DNA from: Mesorhizobium sp. Z1-4 | GTDB lineage: Bacteria; Pseudomonadota; Alphaproteobacteria; Rhizobiales; Rhizobiaceae | Length of the DNA stretch: 64,000 nt | NCBI RefSeq assembly: GCF_004000235.1 | Contig: NZ_RCIO01000001.1 | Span: 558,001-622,000 of the forward strand | Direction of reading: 5' to 3' | In this document: positions 18,053 to 26,289 of the stretch, piece after piece | Position numbering within the stretch: the first letter of the stretch is position 1 | How the letters are laid out: every line of letters begins with the position of its first letter | The notes under the pieces: model-generated | The model's input: only the letters and a program-made list of their open reading frames with translations | The model's database searches: none | What the model was told of the DNA's origin: nothing | Made by a program: the position numbers and the translations under genes

Positions 18053-18652
18053 TCAGGGAATCGGGAAATCGTCGTCATAACTGTAGCCTTTGTATCCGTC
18101 ACGGCCTCGGCCACCGGCTCCACCGTTTCCGCCCGCACCAGCAAATCCGCCATCTACTCCGGTGGCGTGAAAAGAGACCGGCGGCTTGCCCGGCGTCGGC
18201 TCCTTGCCATAGTCAATCGCGTCCACAAGAAGCACGAATGCTGGCAGTTCCCTACCGGCGTTGCCGTTGTTGCCAGGCGCACCGTCAGCGCCGTCAAAAC
18301 CATTGGGATGTTTGTTGGTTCCCGCCGCGCCGTTCTGCCCGAATGCGCCGCCCTTACCCGACCATACCTCGTAGCGGGGGACCAATATCTTGCTTTCAAT
18401 CGAACCGTCTTGAATGAAAAGACGTTCGGCCCAAAGGGCAACAAACGCATCGTCCGGCGACCCGATCTGAAGCGTTGCACCTGGATGGAATACCACAACG
18501 CTGGCGCGCAATATGTTCTGCGGAACCTCAGTACCCGGCTGGACATCAAAGCGCGTCAGTATTTCGACGGCGCCAATGGCTTCCGTGATTTCTGTTGGCA
18601 ACGCCGTTGAGCTCGCAAGCTCGCGTTGCGGATGCGGATCAAATCGTTCCAT
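18053..18652 (-). CDS. protein with glycine-rich collagen-like tail
   Basis: This is a 199-aa protein. The N-terminal 90 residues look like a small beta-rich domain. Residues 98-132 and 168-190 carry GxxG-type collagen-like repeats (GQNGAAG, GADGAPGNNGNAG, GGNGGAGGRG). Between them is a hydrophobic strand AFVLLVDAIDYG. It is the first gene of the two-gene Gly-rich unit. I recognise no family. Confidence 0.6.
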   Translation of the reverse strand: MERFDPHPQRELASSTALPTEITEAIGAVEILTRFDVQPGTEVPQNILRASVVVFHPGATLQIGSPDDAFVALWAERLFIQDGSIESKILVPRYEVWSGKGGAFGQNGAAGTNKHPNGFDGADGAPGNNGNAGRELPAFVLLVDAIDYGKEPTPGKPPVSFHATGVDGGFAGAGGNGGAGGRGRDGYKGYSYDDDFPIP

Positions 18653-18843
18653 TGGTCCCTCCCGACAGCCAATCTGTGGCAGGGACCATCATGGATTCGA
18701 CGTCGCTGGCCCCAGCAGATCGGCGAGCCAGAAGGATGCTATAGCTGCGGAGACCGCGAAATTACGCGATCGCATAACCAGCATCTCAACTGCAAATCAC
18801 GCGGACGGCATTGCCGACCGAGACGGACGGCAATGTATTTCGA

Positions 18844-19191
18844 TCAAATTTCCATGCCTTCCACGACCGACAGGCTGGTAAGGATATAGCCGACGCGATC
18901 GTTCGGGAGCCGCACCGAAGCGAGTGTCCAGGTGTGGCCGAATGGATCGTCCTGGCGACTGTGAACGGTCTCTACAATCGCGCGCTCGGCATAGAGCGCG
19001 CACATGCTGCCATAATCTGATGGTGTAAGCGGATCGCCTTTGACCAGCCGCTGCATGAGCGTGATCGCTGGATCGGCTTCCACGCAGAACATCGTGTAGA
19101 GCGGCGTATCTTTACCCACGACGATCTCAGAATTGGCGGAAGCGGATGCTGTGAAAGCCGCCAGCGCGGCGGCCGCGATTGCAAGGCGCAT
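18844..19191 (-). CDS. small exported protein of unknown function
   Basis: This 115-aa protein begins with a clear signal peptide (MRLAIAAAALAAFTASASA, cleavage near residue 19). The mature part of about 96 residues has two Cys residues that could form a disulfide in the periplasm. AGAGGA precedes the ATG. It lies near the Gly-rich pair on the same strand, but 190 bp separate them. Confidence 0.6.
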   Translation of the reverse strand: MRLAIAAAALAAFTASASANSEIVVGKDTPLYTMFCVEADPAITLMQRLVKGDPLTPSDYGSMCALYAERAIVETVHSRQDDPFGHTWTLASVRLPNDRVGYILTSLSVVEGMEI

Positions 19192-19301
19192 GGTTCATTC
19201 CTCTGGATGCGAGTGAGGCTGGCCAGAGGACGACGGCAATGTTTGGTAAATAAAAACGCACGTGATCAGCGCTATTGCTTCTGTTTGTTTCGTTCATCAC
19301 T

Positions 19302-19328
19302 GAAAACAGAATGGACAAAATTGTTCTC
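19302..19328 (-). repeat. 27-nt palindromic site, copy A
   Basis: Arms of 11 nt (GAAAACAGAAT and AAATTGTTCTC) flank a 5-nt centre GGACA. Read on the minus strand it matches copy B at 20 of 27 positions, with identical centre and inner bases. The size and arm-centre-arm shape resemble tyrosine-recombinase core sites, but an operator is equally possible. Confidence 0.55.
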
Positions 19329-19444
19329 ATCTCAATTTCGTGAGACAATACAGGGAATTATTATTGAAATTTTGCAGTCGGTCAGCTAGACATGCCGCCT
19401 GTCTCCCAGGGTGGGAGGCTGTAGGATGGCGGCCCGGTAGGCGT

Positions 19445-19471
19445 GTGAACGAAATTGTCCATTTTGTTCAC
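19445..19471 (+). repeat. 27-nt palindromic site, copy B
   Basis: Arms GTGAACGAAAT and ATTTTGTTCAC are complementary at 10 of 11 positions around the centre TGTCC. It lies 68 bp before the recombinase ATG, in inverted orientation to copy A, with 116 bp between the two. Confidence 0.6.
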
Positions 19472-19539
19472 CGAGGGGCAATCTAACTGGGCTTGATTGG
19501 TTCGTAAGCCAACCAAGAAACCGCCCCGATAAACCCTAT

Positions 19540-20139
19540 ATGACTTCGACACCTTGGCGTTCAGAGATGCCGTTCCAACAGCACCGCAGCCTCTATGCAG
19601 CGGACGGCCGGCGTAAATACCTCAACTCCGATGAGAGGCGTGCTTTCCTCGATGCTGCGGCACGGGACGATCATGAAATCTGTACCCTTTGCCTGACGCT
19701 GGCGTACACCGGCTGCCGGATATCGGAGGCGCTGTCGCTCACGGTTTCGTCGGTTCAGTCGGGGGAGAACCTGATCGCTATCCGCTCACTGAAGAAGCGC
19801 GGCAAGGTGGTCGTGCGGGAGATACCTGTCCCCGCCGAGTTGGTCAGGCTGCTGCTTGAAGGTCGCGGCGGCGAACATCCCGATACGCTCCTTTGGTCCT
19901 TCGGTCGCACCTTCGCCTGGCGTAGGGTGAAAGAAGTAATGGCAAGGGCTGGCGTCACCGAACTTCATGCCTCTCCACGCGGGTTGCGACATGGGTTTGC
20001 GGTTTCCGCAGTCTTGGCCGGCGTCCCGCTCACTCTCGTCCAGAAATGGCTCGGCCATGCAAGTCTCACAACCACGGCAATCTATTCAGATGTGGTCGGT
20101 CCCGAAGAGAGAGAAATAGCGAGGAGAATGTGGTCGTAA
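19540..20139 (+). CDS. minimal tyrosine recombinase (catalytic domain only)
   Basis: This is a 199-aa protein. The active site reads Arg60 (TGCRISEAL), Lys85/86 (SLKKRG), Arg150 (GLRHGF), His173 (LGHASLTTT) and nucleophile Tyr182 (AIYSD). The box II His is Arg147 (SPRGLRH). The N-terminal SAM-like core-binding domain of full integrases is missing, so the protein is about half the usual length. It could be active as an element-borne XerC-like enzyme or be a remnant. The catalytic set suggests it is not decayed. Confidence 0.85.
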   Translation: MTSTPWRSEMPFQQHRSLYAADGRRKYLNSDERRAFLDAAARDDHEICTLCLTLAYTGCRISEALSLTVSSVQSGENLIAIRSLKKRGKVVVREIPVPAELVRLLLEGRGGEHPDTLLWSFGRTFAWRRVKEVMARAGVTELHASPRGLRHGFAVSAVLAGVPLTLVQKWLGHASLTTTAIYSDVVGPEEREIARRMWS

Positions 20140-20439
20140 CCGCACTTGAACGACCGCTTTGTGTTTTCGAGCCGGCAGCTTCAAGACGCCTCCCGAGCTA
20201 TAAGGGCAAAATGCCGCGTCCCATGATCTGCTTCAGTGAGTCTGGCGACGCAAAGAGATCACGTCTAGCCCATCCAACTGAATCGATCAACAAACGTAGG
20301 GTGACCTTAGCGCCCAAAGCGGATAGCGTTTGAACGGCGTCAGAGGCCAAAACAGCGCGCGGGCTTTTGGCTTTTGGAGACCCCCTCAGCTACGCTATCA
20401 CCGCCCCGAGGGTGTCGAGCGAAAGCATCTGTTAACCAT
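20140..20439. other. 300-bp gap before the methyltransferase
   Basis: I see no gene with support on the plus strand. The minus strand has an open stretch of about 65 codons ending in a stop near 20200 without a good start; it could be a decayed gene end, but I cannot assign it. The methyltransferase promoter should lie here. Confidence 0.4.
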
Positions 20440-21768
20440 ATGAGCCAACACGATATTATTGATACTCAGTCATTTGTCTCCTTCTTGAAGGAGCAACAAA
20501 TGCCAGTTTCATTTGACGGTTGGGTATCAGGCCGCAGCGTACGAACCCTAGCCACCAATTCCGGTGCAAGTGCGCTCGCATTTCAAAATTGGAGAAAATT
20601 CAAAGAAGCATTTGCTCCAGAATTGATCGCAAAAGCCGTCTCCGAAAGTGCCGTGAGCGTCAAGCGCTGTCTTGATCCGTTTGGGGGATCGGGGACTACC
20701 GCGTTGGCTTGCCAGTTTCTTGGCATTATGCCCTACACCTTCGAGGTCAATCCATACTTGGCCGATCTAATAAAAGCGAAGTTGACCACCTATGACATGG
20801 GCACATTGGCCACCGACTTTGCTGACGTGGTGCGCGAGGTAAACCGTCTCAAACCTGATCTGCATAAACTGTATGAACACGCCCCAGAGACACTTATTGA
20901 ACCGGGAAAGAACGACCGTTGGATATTTGATCTTGAAGTCGCCGAACGCATTGCCTCATACCGGTTAGCAATTGATGCACTTTCGAATAGGGATAACGCG
21001 CGCTTGTTCAGGGTATTGTTGGGCGGCGTATTGATTGATCTTAGTAATGTTTTGGTGAGCGGGAAGGGGCGCAGATACCGCAGAGGGTGGAACAAAAATC
21101 ACAAGCACCCGAGGCAGGTTGATATTCTTATGTTGCGGGCGGTGGAGGCCGCAATCGGAGATATTGTCCGCCATGCCGAAAGGAAAGAACTTCGCTACAA
21201 TCTAACGGGCGGCGACTCCCGAGAACTCATCAAATCCGCACCCGAGGTGGATTTGGTCCTTTTTTCCCCACCATATCCTAATTCTTTTGACTACACGGAT
21301 GTTTACAATGTTGAGCTGTGGATGCTGGGATATTTTGCAGATTTCTCTATCAACAAAAAACTGCGCCTGGCAACTCTGGCGTCTCACGTTCAAATTAGTC
21401 GGCCGTTCGCGCATGCACCTCGGAATTCGGCTAAGCTTCAGCGTACATTGTCTCGTTTAGAGGAGGTTCGAGAACAGCTCTGGGACAAACGTATTGTTGA
21501 TATGATCGGCGGCTATTTTGCCGACATGCTCAATATAATGCAGGGATCATCCAAGGCTCTTGCCGCCAATGGTGAGATTTGGATGGTGGTAGGCGACAGC
21601 AAATATGCAGGTGTACCAGTGCCTGTGGCGGACATTTTGTGCGAACTGGCACCAGATGCCAATTGCTCCGTGCTGCGCAAGGAGCCCTTCAGATCAATGC
21701 GTACTTCTGCTCAGCAAGGTGGGAACGAGGAACTTCCTGAAACCCTTCTCGTTTTAAGACGGATGTGA
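20440..21768 (+). CDS. site-specific DNA methyltransferase (N4/N6 amino type)
   Basis: This 442-aa protein starts at ATG 20440. SAM-binding motif I is DPFGGSGTT (79-87) and catalytic motif IV is SPPYPNSFDYTD (from 276). SPPY favours N4-cytosine methylation, with N6-adenine possible. About 190 residues between the motifs could hold the target-recognition part. It converges on the nuclease gene and their ends overlap by 15 bp. It probably protects self DNA from the neighbouring nuclease system. The gene is more AT-rich than the flanking chromosome. Confidence 0.85.
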   Translation: MSQHDIIDTQSFVSFLKEQQMPVSFDGWVSGRSVRTLATNSGASALAFQNWRKFKEAFAPELIAKAVSESAVSVKRCLDPFGGSGTTALACQFLGIMPYTFEVNPYLADLIKAKLTTYDMGTLATDFADVVREVNRLKPDLHKLYEHAPETLIEPGKNDRWIFDLEVAERIASYRLAIDALSNRDNARLFRVLLGGVLIDLSNVLVSGKGRRYRRGWNKNHKHPRQVDILMLRAVEAAIGDIVRHAERKELRYNLTGGDSRELIKSAPEVDLVLFSPPYPNSFDYTDVYNVELWMLGYFADFSINKKLRLATLASHVQISRPFAHAPRNSAKLQRTLSRLEEVREQLWDKRIVDMIGGYFADMLNIMQGSSKALAANGEIWMVVGDSKYAGVPVPVADILCELAPDANCSVLRKEPFRSMRTSAQQGGNEELPETLLVLRRM

Positions 21769-22911
21769 CGAAGCTCCATATGTTTCATTTCGATGATCAT
21801 CCGAAGAGCCATACATTCGATACCGTCGCAGCTCTATGCCCGCCGTTTTCGCAGGAGCCGCAATTGGCTCGAGACACCCGTCGTTGTCACAGTGAGCTAC
21901 TGTTCTCATATCAAAGCAGCATAACATAGCTAGTTCAGCATTTTGTTCGTTCTTGTACGCGATTGCTTGCTTTAGCCCTTTCTCAACCGCCTCCCGGCGC
22001 ACCGTTTCAGACACAGGATTATCACCAGAGGTTCGAGACCTCAGAACTTTTAGCTCCATAACAGCATGATGAATTTGGGTATTTTCTAACGTGGGATGCT
22101 TCGAGACAAGCATCAAGTCACAGCGGCCTTCGGTGCCCGGCTTCTCAAACTCACACGAATACGGCGCCTGAAATCCCACATTGATAGCTATCTTCATCCA
22201 GTTCTGAAGAAACGCCTCGGTCTCCGGACGCGGAACATATTTTGCTGGGTTGCTCCAAGGGCCTTCAGGGCCAATCTTAGCATCAGGAGTTCGTATTGAT
22301 GTTTCATAAAAGCGTTGAAGCACCCGATCGAGCGCTTCGATACTAAATTCATGCTGCCAAATTAGGAAAATTTGGACCGTGTCGGCATCGCTAATCCCAT
22401 AAGGATAATACCTGATTTCAAAATCCGTCGCATTGGGATCAAACAAAAAAATCCGGGAATTTCCCAAGCCGAGATCTTCTATTTCCTCAAATATTTCTGA
22501 CGTGTTCGCATGCGAAAACGAATGTCTGTAGGCTCTCCTAAAGGCTGGCCCCGCGATCCAGAGACTTCCAGAAAATGCTATAGAACCATTATCCACGATG
22601 GGTTCTCGCTGAGCCGACAGTTGTTCCGCATCAGCTCTTGAGCGATCCGAAATGAGGAAGGCACTCAAGACCTTTCTATCGGACGAAAAAGCATCATTTC
22701 GAATCCGTGCAGATACGGCCTTGGCGATCGCTTGGATCGCTATCCGGTCTGAAGGAACATCGATTTCTGGGTCCACACCTAGATTTTCATGCGCAACAGA
22801 CACCATTTCATCAACGTCCGCACTGCCCAGCGGATTGGCATCGTTTGGATCGACAAGTCTTCGGGACGACAATTCGTTACTATCTGGCTTTATGGAGTTA
22901 GGCTGTGCCAT
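21754..22911 (-). CDS. PD-(D/E)XK nuclease-like effector of an SMC/ABC-3C-type system
   Basis: This is a 385-aa protein. I start at ATG 22911, five bases after a strong GGAGG, rather than 22959. The C-terminal domain carries a restriction-nuclease pattern: Asp265 (GRCDLML), Glu286-x-Lys288 (VMELKVL) and a later helix with Gln315-Ala-x-x-Tyr319 (QAIAY). The first 230 residues are unrecognised and may sense or bind partners. It is the last gene of a three-gene operon, overlapping the middle gene by 14 bp. Activity is inferred from the motif. Confidence 0.65.
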   Translation of the reverse strand: MAQPNSIKPDSNELSSRRLVDPNDANPLGSADVDEMVSVAHENLGVDPEIDVPSDRIAIQAIAKAVSARIRNDAFSSDRKVLSAFLISDRSRADAEQLSAQREPIVDNGSIAFSGSLWIAGPAFRRAYRHSFSHANTSEIFEEIEDLGLGNSRIFLFDPNATDFEIRYYPYGISDADTVQIFLIWQHEFSIEALDRVLQRFYETSIRTPDAKIGPEGPWSNPAKYVPRPETEAFLQNWMKIAINVGFQAPYSCEFEKPGTEGRCDLMLVSKHPTLENTQIHHAVMELKVLRSRTSGDNPVSETVRREAVEKGLKQAIAYKNEQNAELAMLCCFDMRTVAHCDNDGCLEPIAAPAKTAGIELRRYRMYGSSDDHRNETYGASSHPS

Positions 22912-23542
22912 GCAGCCTCCGCTCGAGGTATCGCATATATACCTGAAGTCTATCCCCACGTGTTGAGCTTACTCCCTTCGCAATGGACTGCTCAAATGCT
23001 TGAATTGCATACGCAGAGTAATTTGCACGGCGCCATTCTGAGAAGTCGATTACATCACCGGTTCCGGTGCGCTGATCTGACCAAGTTGCATCGAAACCGA
23101 CCAGGACTTCGATAGGTTCACTGATCTGACTGGCAGCGATAGCCAACCTTCGAAGAAACGCCATGACACGCCGCTCTGAAGAAAACGAAGCAGCTACGTC
23201 TATCAATGGTTTGGTTGCTTCAGCATTGAGAGCGAATTCGCCTTCAAGCCGCCAGCGCCCCTCAATGAACGAGTGACCAATGTTGTGAATTGTGACAAGG
23301 CCGAGTCCGACCAGATGGTCCAACTGTTCCTGAAGTTCAGGGTAGAATGGTCCTCCTCTTCGCTTAAGGATCTTTCCTTCGTAGCTATCAAGGGACCAGA
23401 CCGGCCCGAGAACGTTCGCCAAGAACGCGAGAGCATGGAACCGCATTATCGGCACGGGACTAATGTCCGCTACCTCGCATGCATCAAGTAACAGCAGCAA
23501 CCGCAACCGATCATCATAGCTGTCGTGGCGATGATCAGTCAT
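22898..23542 (-). CDS. ABC-3C middle-component-like protein
   Basis: This is a 214-aa soluble protein. The N-terminal half (RLLLLLDACEVADISPVPI, LHALAFLANVLGPVW-like segment, KRRGGPFYPELQEQLDHLV) resembles the middle components of ABC three-component systems, small helical proteins between the ATPase and the effector. This match is from memory and moderate. It overlaps the ATPase stop by 8 bp and the nuclease start by 14 bp, which implies fixed stoichiometry. Confidence 0.55.
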   Translation of the reverse strand: MTDHRHDSYDDRLRLLLLLDACEVADISPVPIMRFHALAFLANVLGPVWSLDSYEGKILKRRGGPFYPELQEQLDHLVGLGLVTIHNIGHSFIEGRWRLEGEFALNAEATKPLIDVAASFSSERRVMAFLRRLAIAASQISEPIEVLVGFDATWSDQRTGTGDVIDFSEWRRANYSAYAIQAFEQSIAKGVSSTRGDRLQVYMRYLERRLHGTA

Positions 23543-25565
23543 TCAAATCCCCAAGGTTCTCAATGACTTCGTTCAAAAACTGCTCATACTTAGGCCGATC
23601 CGCTCGTAGCGCGGCGTTATCTGCTGCTAGATGGATCAGGTCCACTATTCGACTTTTTCGAGTTTGTGGCTCGGGAATGCGCTCAAGAAATGAGGTCACA
23701 AGGTGCTTGCTAGGCAAATACGAGGTAATGATCACCCTGTTCGTTGGCGTAGCCCATGAGAATGCGGCCAATTGATCACCAGCGCGATGAGCAAACAGAA
23801 AATCCAATGACGCTTCCGGGGCGTCCACCACCAAAGACGACGAATGATCATCGGCAGCAATACTCAGAAGAGCCATACGGAAGGCCAGATCGACAAATTC
23901 AGCTTGTGAAAGTGACACATCGCCAGGTTCGTCACGAATAGTCTCGCCGGCAGTCGCCCCGCCAGTCATCGCCAGGCGAAACGCCGGAAAAGTAAAACGG
24001 GCACCGTCGCCGCCCTGTCCAACCTTCGCCGATACAGTTTGGTAAACTAGCGTGGCACTTTCTTTCAGAAACAGTTGCAGGTATTCTGAAAAGGCATTCG
24101 CAATATCGTCCTGTAACTTCTGCACACTCTGAAGCGCCTCTGATACCACAGCCTCAAATCGCTTTTCGGCCTCTTTCAATCTATTTCGGTCTTCCGTGGC
24201 AACCGCCTGGTAAGAACCAATTTCGTCGTTCACTGAACCAACTGCCGCCCGTTCGGTAGGGATTTTTCGTAGAATTTCCACAAGCTCTCGATCAACGGCG
24301 ATCCTTCGCATTTCTAGATCAATGTACTCACTCTCAGACGCCTCAAATCGCGCCTGAGACTTCTCCATCTGCTGCTCAGCCTCAGTGATTTGCTGAGTTG
24401 CGAGTTGCAGCTCTTCTTCGAGCCTTACAATTCGAGCTTTGTCGACTTCACTTACCGAAACTACTGCCTCTTGATCCGCATGTTTACTGCCGCAAACTGG
24501 GCAAAGACCCTGTCGAACACGGTCGTTGAGTTCTGCAGCCGCAGGCGACGGCTTTGTGTTGCAAACCAAACACCGGCCATCAGCGAGCAGATGGCCCAGT
24601 ACATAAAGAGCTGTTTCCTGCGTCGGACTCAACCAATGGCGAAGTGCCTCAATCTTGATGCGTTCCAGTTCTCTCAGAAGTGAGTCACGACTTTCCAGTG
24701 CTTTTAGGCGTGCAAGCCTCAGCGCCTTACGTTCCTCATCCGCTTCAATGCGTTCCGCCGTCGCATTTTCTAACTTGTCCCTAATTGCGTCCGCTTCTGC
24801 GATCTTTATCGTTCTTTGGGCCTCGGCCGCCTCAGCTTGATCAGCTTGCCTTTCGGCTTGCGACGCACGATCCTTAAGCCGCTTAATCATTTGATTGGTG
24901 TTTCGCAGATTACTATCCGCTGAAATCACAGCCTGCTGGGCTACTGCATATTCCTTCGCTCGTGCAGGCGGCAGCATGAGCACACGGAAAATTTGGCGTT
25001 GCGCACTTGGATCCCAAACCAAAGCACGTCGGTCTTCCATCATGAAAATCAAAAAGCGCAGAATGATCAGCACATCAAAGAAATCGCCTACCCCAAACAA
25101 ATCGCAGATTGCGCGTTGATAGGCTTTCTCGTTGGCCTCCCTGCCAGTTGGCTCTGGAAGTTCAACGCTCTCGCCGTCCACAGCCAGATCGACAAGCGCT
25201 AAGTCAGAGAGTCGTCGTGTTAAGGAAATAGCGCGTGGACCAAAATCAACACTGAGAGTTGCTTGAGCTCTACCCGCGCCATCAGCAACGCGGGCTCCAA
25301 ACACCTGCCGCTCGCGCTTTGTCAGCGGCACCGCGCGTGCTCTGATCTGACCAAGCTCGGTTTCTGAGGTAGCGGATGGCAGGTCAAATGGACCTGAAAG
25401 AGAGCGGAACAAAATTCCAATCAGGGTTGTCTTGCCGCTACCATTCACACCCACAATTAGATTGGGGCCAGCTTGAAAATTGATCTTGAATGGTTCGTCG
25501 CACGATGACGGATAAAGCTCGTAGTTTGTCAAAGTCAGAGACTTGAAGATGGGGAACTTTATCAT
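23535..25565 (-). CDS. SMC/Rad50-like ATPase with four-Cys coiled-coil apex
   Basis: This is a 676-aa protein with Walker A GVNGSGKTT (39-47), two coiled-coil arms at about 205-310 and 375-490, ABC signature SLSQAE (551-556) and Walker B SSLVVDAPEASLD (576-588). At the arm turn lie CLVC (332-335) and CPVC (355-358). Rad50 has one CxxC hook per subunit; two here can close a zinc ribbon within one chain. Rad50-like ATPases sense or hold DNA ends. As first gene of the operon it probably drives the nuclease. Confidence 0.85.
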   Translation of the reverse strand: MIKFPIFKSLTLTNYELYPSSCDEPFKINFQAGPNLIVGVNGSGKTTLIGILFRSLSGPFDLPSATSETELGQIRARAVPLTKRERQVFGARVADGAGRAQATLSVDFGPRAISLTRRLSDLALVDLAVDGESVELPEPTGREANEKAYQRAICDLFGVGDFFDVLIILRFLIFMMEDRRALVWDPSAQRQIFRVLMLPPARAKEYAVAQQAVISADSNLRNTNQMIKRLKDRASQAERQADQAEAAEAQRTIKIAEADAIRDKLENATAERIEADEERKALRLARLKALESRDSLLRELERIKIEALRHWLSPTQETALYVLGHLLADGRCLVCNTKPSPAAAELNDRVRQGLCPVCGSKHADQEAVVSVSEVDKARIVRLEEELQLATQQITEAEQQMEKSQARFEASESEYIDLEMRRIAVDRELVEILRKIPTERAAVGSVNDEIGSYQAVATEDRNRLKEAEKRFEAVVSEALQSVQKLQDDIANAFSEYLQLFLKESATLVYQTVSAKVGQGGDGARFTFPAFRLAMTGGATAGETIRDEPGDVSLSQAEFVDLAFRMALLSIAADDHSSSLVVDAPEASLDFLFAHRAGDQLAAFSWATPTNRVIITSYLPSKHLVTSFLERIPEPQTRKSRIVDLIHLAADNAALRADRPKYEQFLNEVIENLGDLND

Positions 25566-25934
25566 TCAGCTCATAGGCCTTGGTTATTCACGAATACAGT
25601 TGCCGCAAGTTGGGCTTAAACAAGCGTGGGCTCGTACCAAACCATCCCGTTCCATCGCATTCAAGCCTCGTGCCGGGTTCAACCACGAGAGCCACCCAGC
25701 GTTCGGCTTCCTTGGGCTGTAACCAGCAGCCTAAAACGCACAATTGTGCGACCGCCTCGACCAGCCCGGAGCTATAGTGAGCCCATTTCACGAAATGCCG
25801 CTAACTTGGTGACAAGATTAATGGGTACCGATGGGATCAAACCTGGGTTCCGCTGATCAAGAGAATTCGAGCTTTCACACGCAATACCGGAGAATGGGTG
25901 GACCGCCCGGCCGGACGATCCACCCGCTCCTTGT
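25566..25934. other. 369-bp gap between the SMC operon and alpA
   Basis: There is no supported gene. The promoter of the SMC operon should lie at about 25570-25650, and the 25896-25925 hairpin terminates alpA. Short ORFs overlap each other on both strands without ribosome sites. Confidence 0.5.
25896..25925 (-). terminator. hairpin after the alpA-like gene
   Basis: GGGTGGA (25896-25902) and TCCACCC (25919-25925) form a perfect 7-bp stem with a GC-rich loop, 10 bp after the alpA stop. No strong T-run follows on the minus strand, so termination is likely but not certain. Confidence 0.5.
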
Positions 25935-26132
25935 TCAGGAGAGTCGAGCAGGCACTTCTCGACGGTCGATGCGTTGTTGAAGCCAGTCGAGCACTTCATC
26001 CTCAACCCAGCCAACCCGGTTCTGGCCCAGCCGTATCCGCTTTGGGAACTGGCCTGCCGCCTCCAGGCGAGCAATGTGTTGTGGTGAATACAGGACCATC
26101 TCCTTCACCTGCCGTTTCGATAGTATCCTCAT
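25935..26132 (-). CDS. AlpA family (MerR-like) phage/island regulator
   Basis: This is a 65-aa protein from ATG 26132, preceded by AAGGAG at 8 bases; a longer ATG at 26213 is unlikely. MRILSKRQVKEMVLYSPQHI and IRLGQNRVGWVEDEVLDWL are the AlpA/excisionase-like winged-helix signature. Such proteins control integrase or excision in P4-type islands, but no full integrase lies beside it. It probably marks the right part of the accessory island. Confidence 0.85.
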   Translation of the reverse strand: MRILSKRQVKEMVLYSPQHIARLEAAGQFPKRIRLGQNRVGWVEDEVLDWLQQRIDRREVPARLS

Positions 26133-26269
26133 CGCGAGAACTCCTTGTTTGGGAGCATCGCGATGCCCCGGTGGTGACAAACCCCGAGGGATGGATAGAG
26201 TAGCAAAAGGCATTCACATTGTCGCGAGCGGTTTGTTTTCGGAATCGAACCACCGGAACGCGTAGATTT

Positions 26270-26289
26270 GGGGGTATATTCGGGGGTAT
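26270..26289 (+). repeat. direct repeat GGGGGTAT, two copies
   Basis: GGGGGTAT occurs at 26270-26277 and 26282-26289, about one helical turn apart, in an AT-rich context 140 bp from the alpA start. It may be an AlpA operator or integrase arm site; nothing distinguishes these. Confidence 0.4.

Larger units (their letters stand above)
19192..19539. other. intergenic region upstream of the recombinase
   Basis: No gene is supported in these 348 bp. The region holds the two related 27-nt palindromes at 19302-19328 and 19445-19471 and is otherwise AT-rich. Confidence 0.6.

Noticed and set aside
26230-26262. tRNA-like GGTTCGATTCC on the minus strand near the AlpA gene
   Set aside because: The T-loop-like motif has no matching stem and no acceptor or anticodon arms, so I do not call a tRNA or att remnant.
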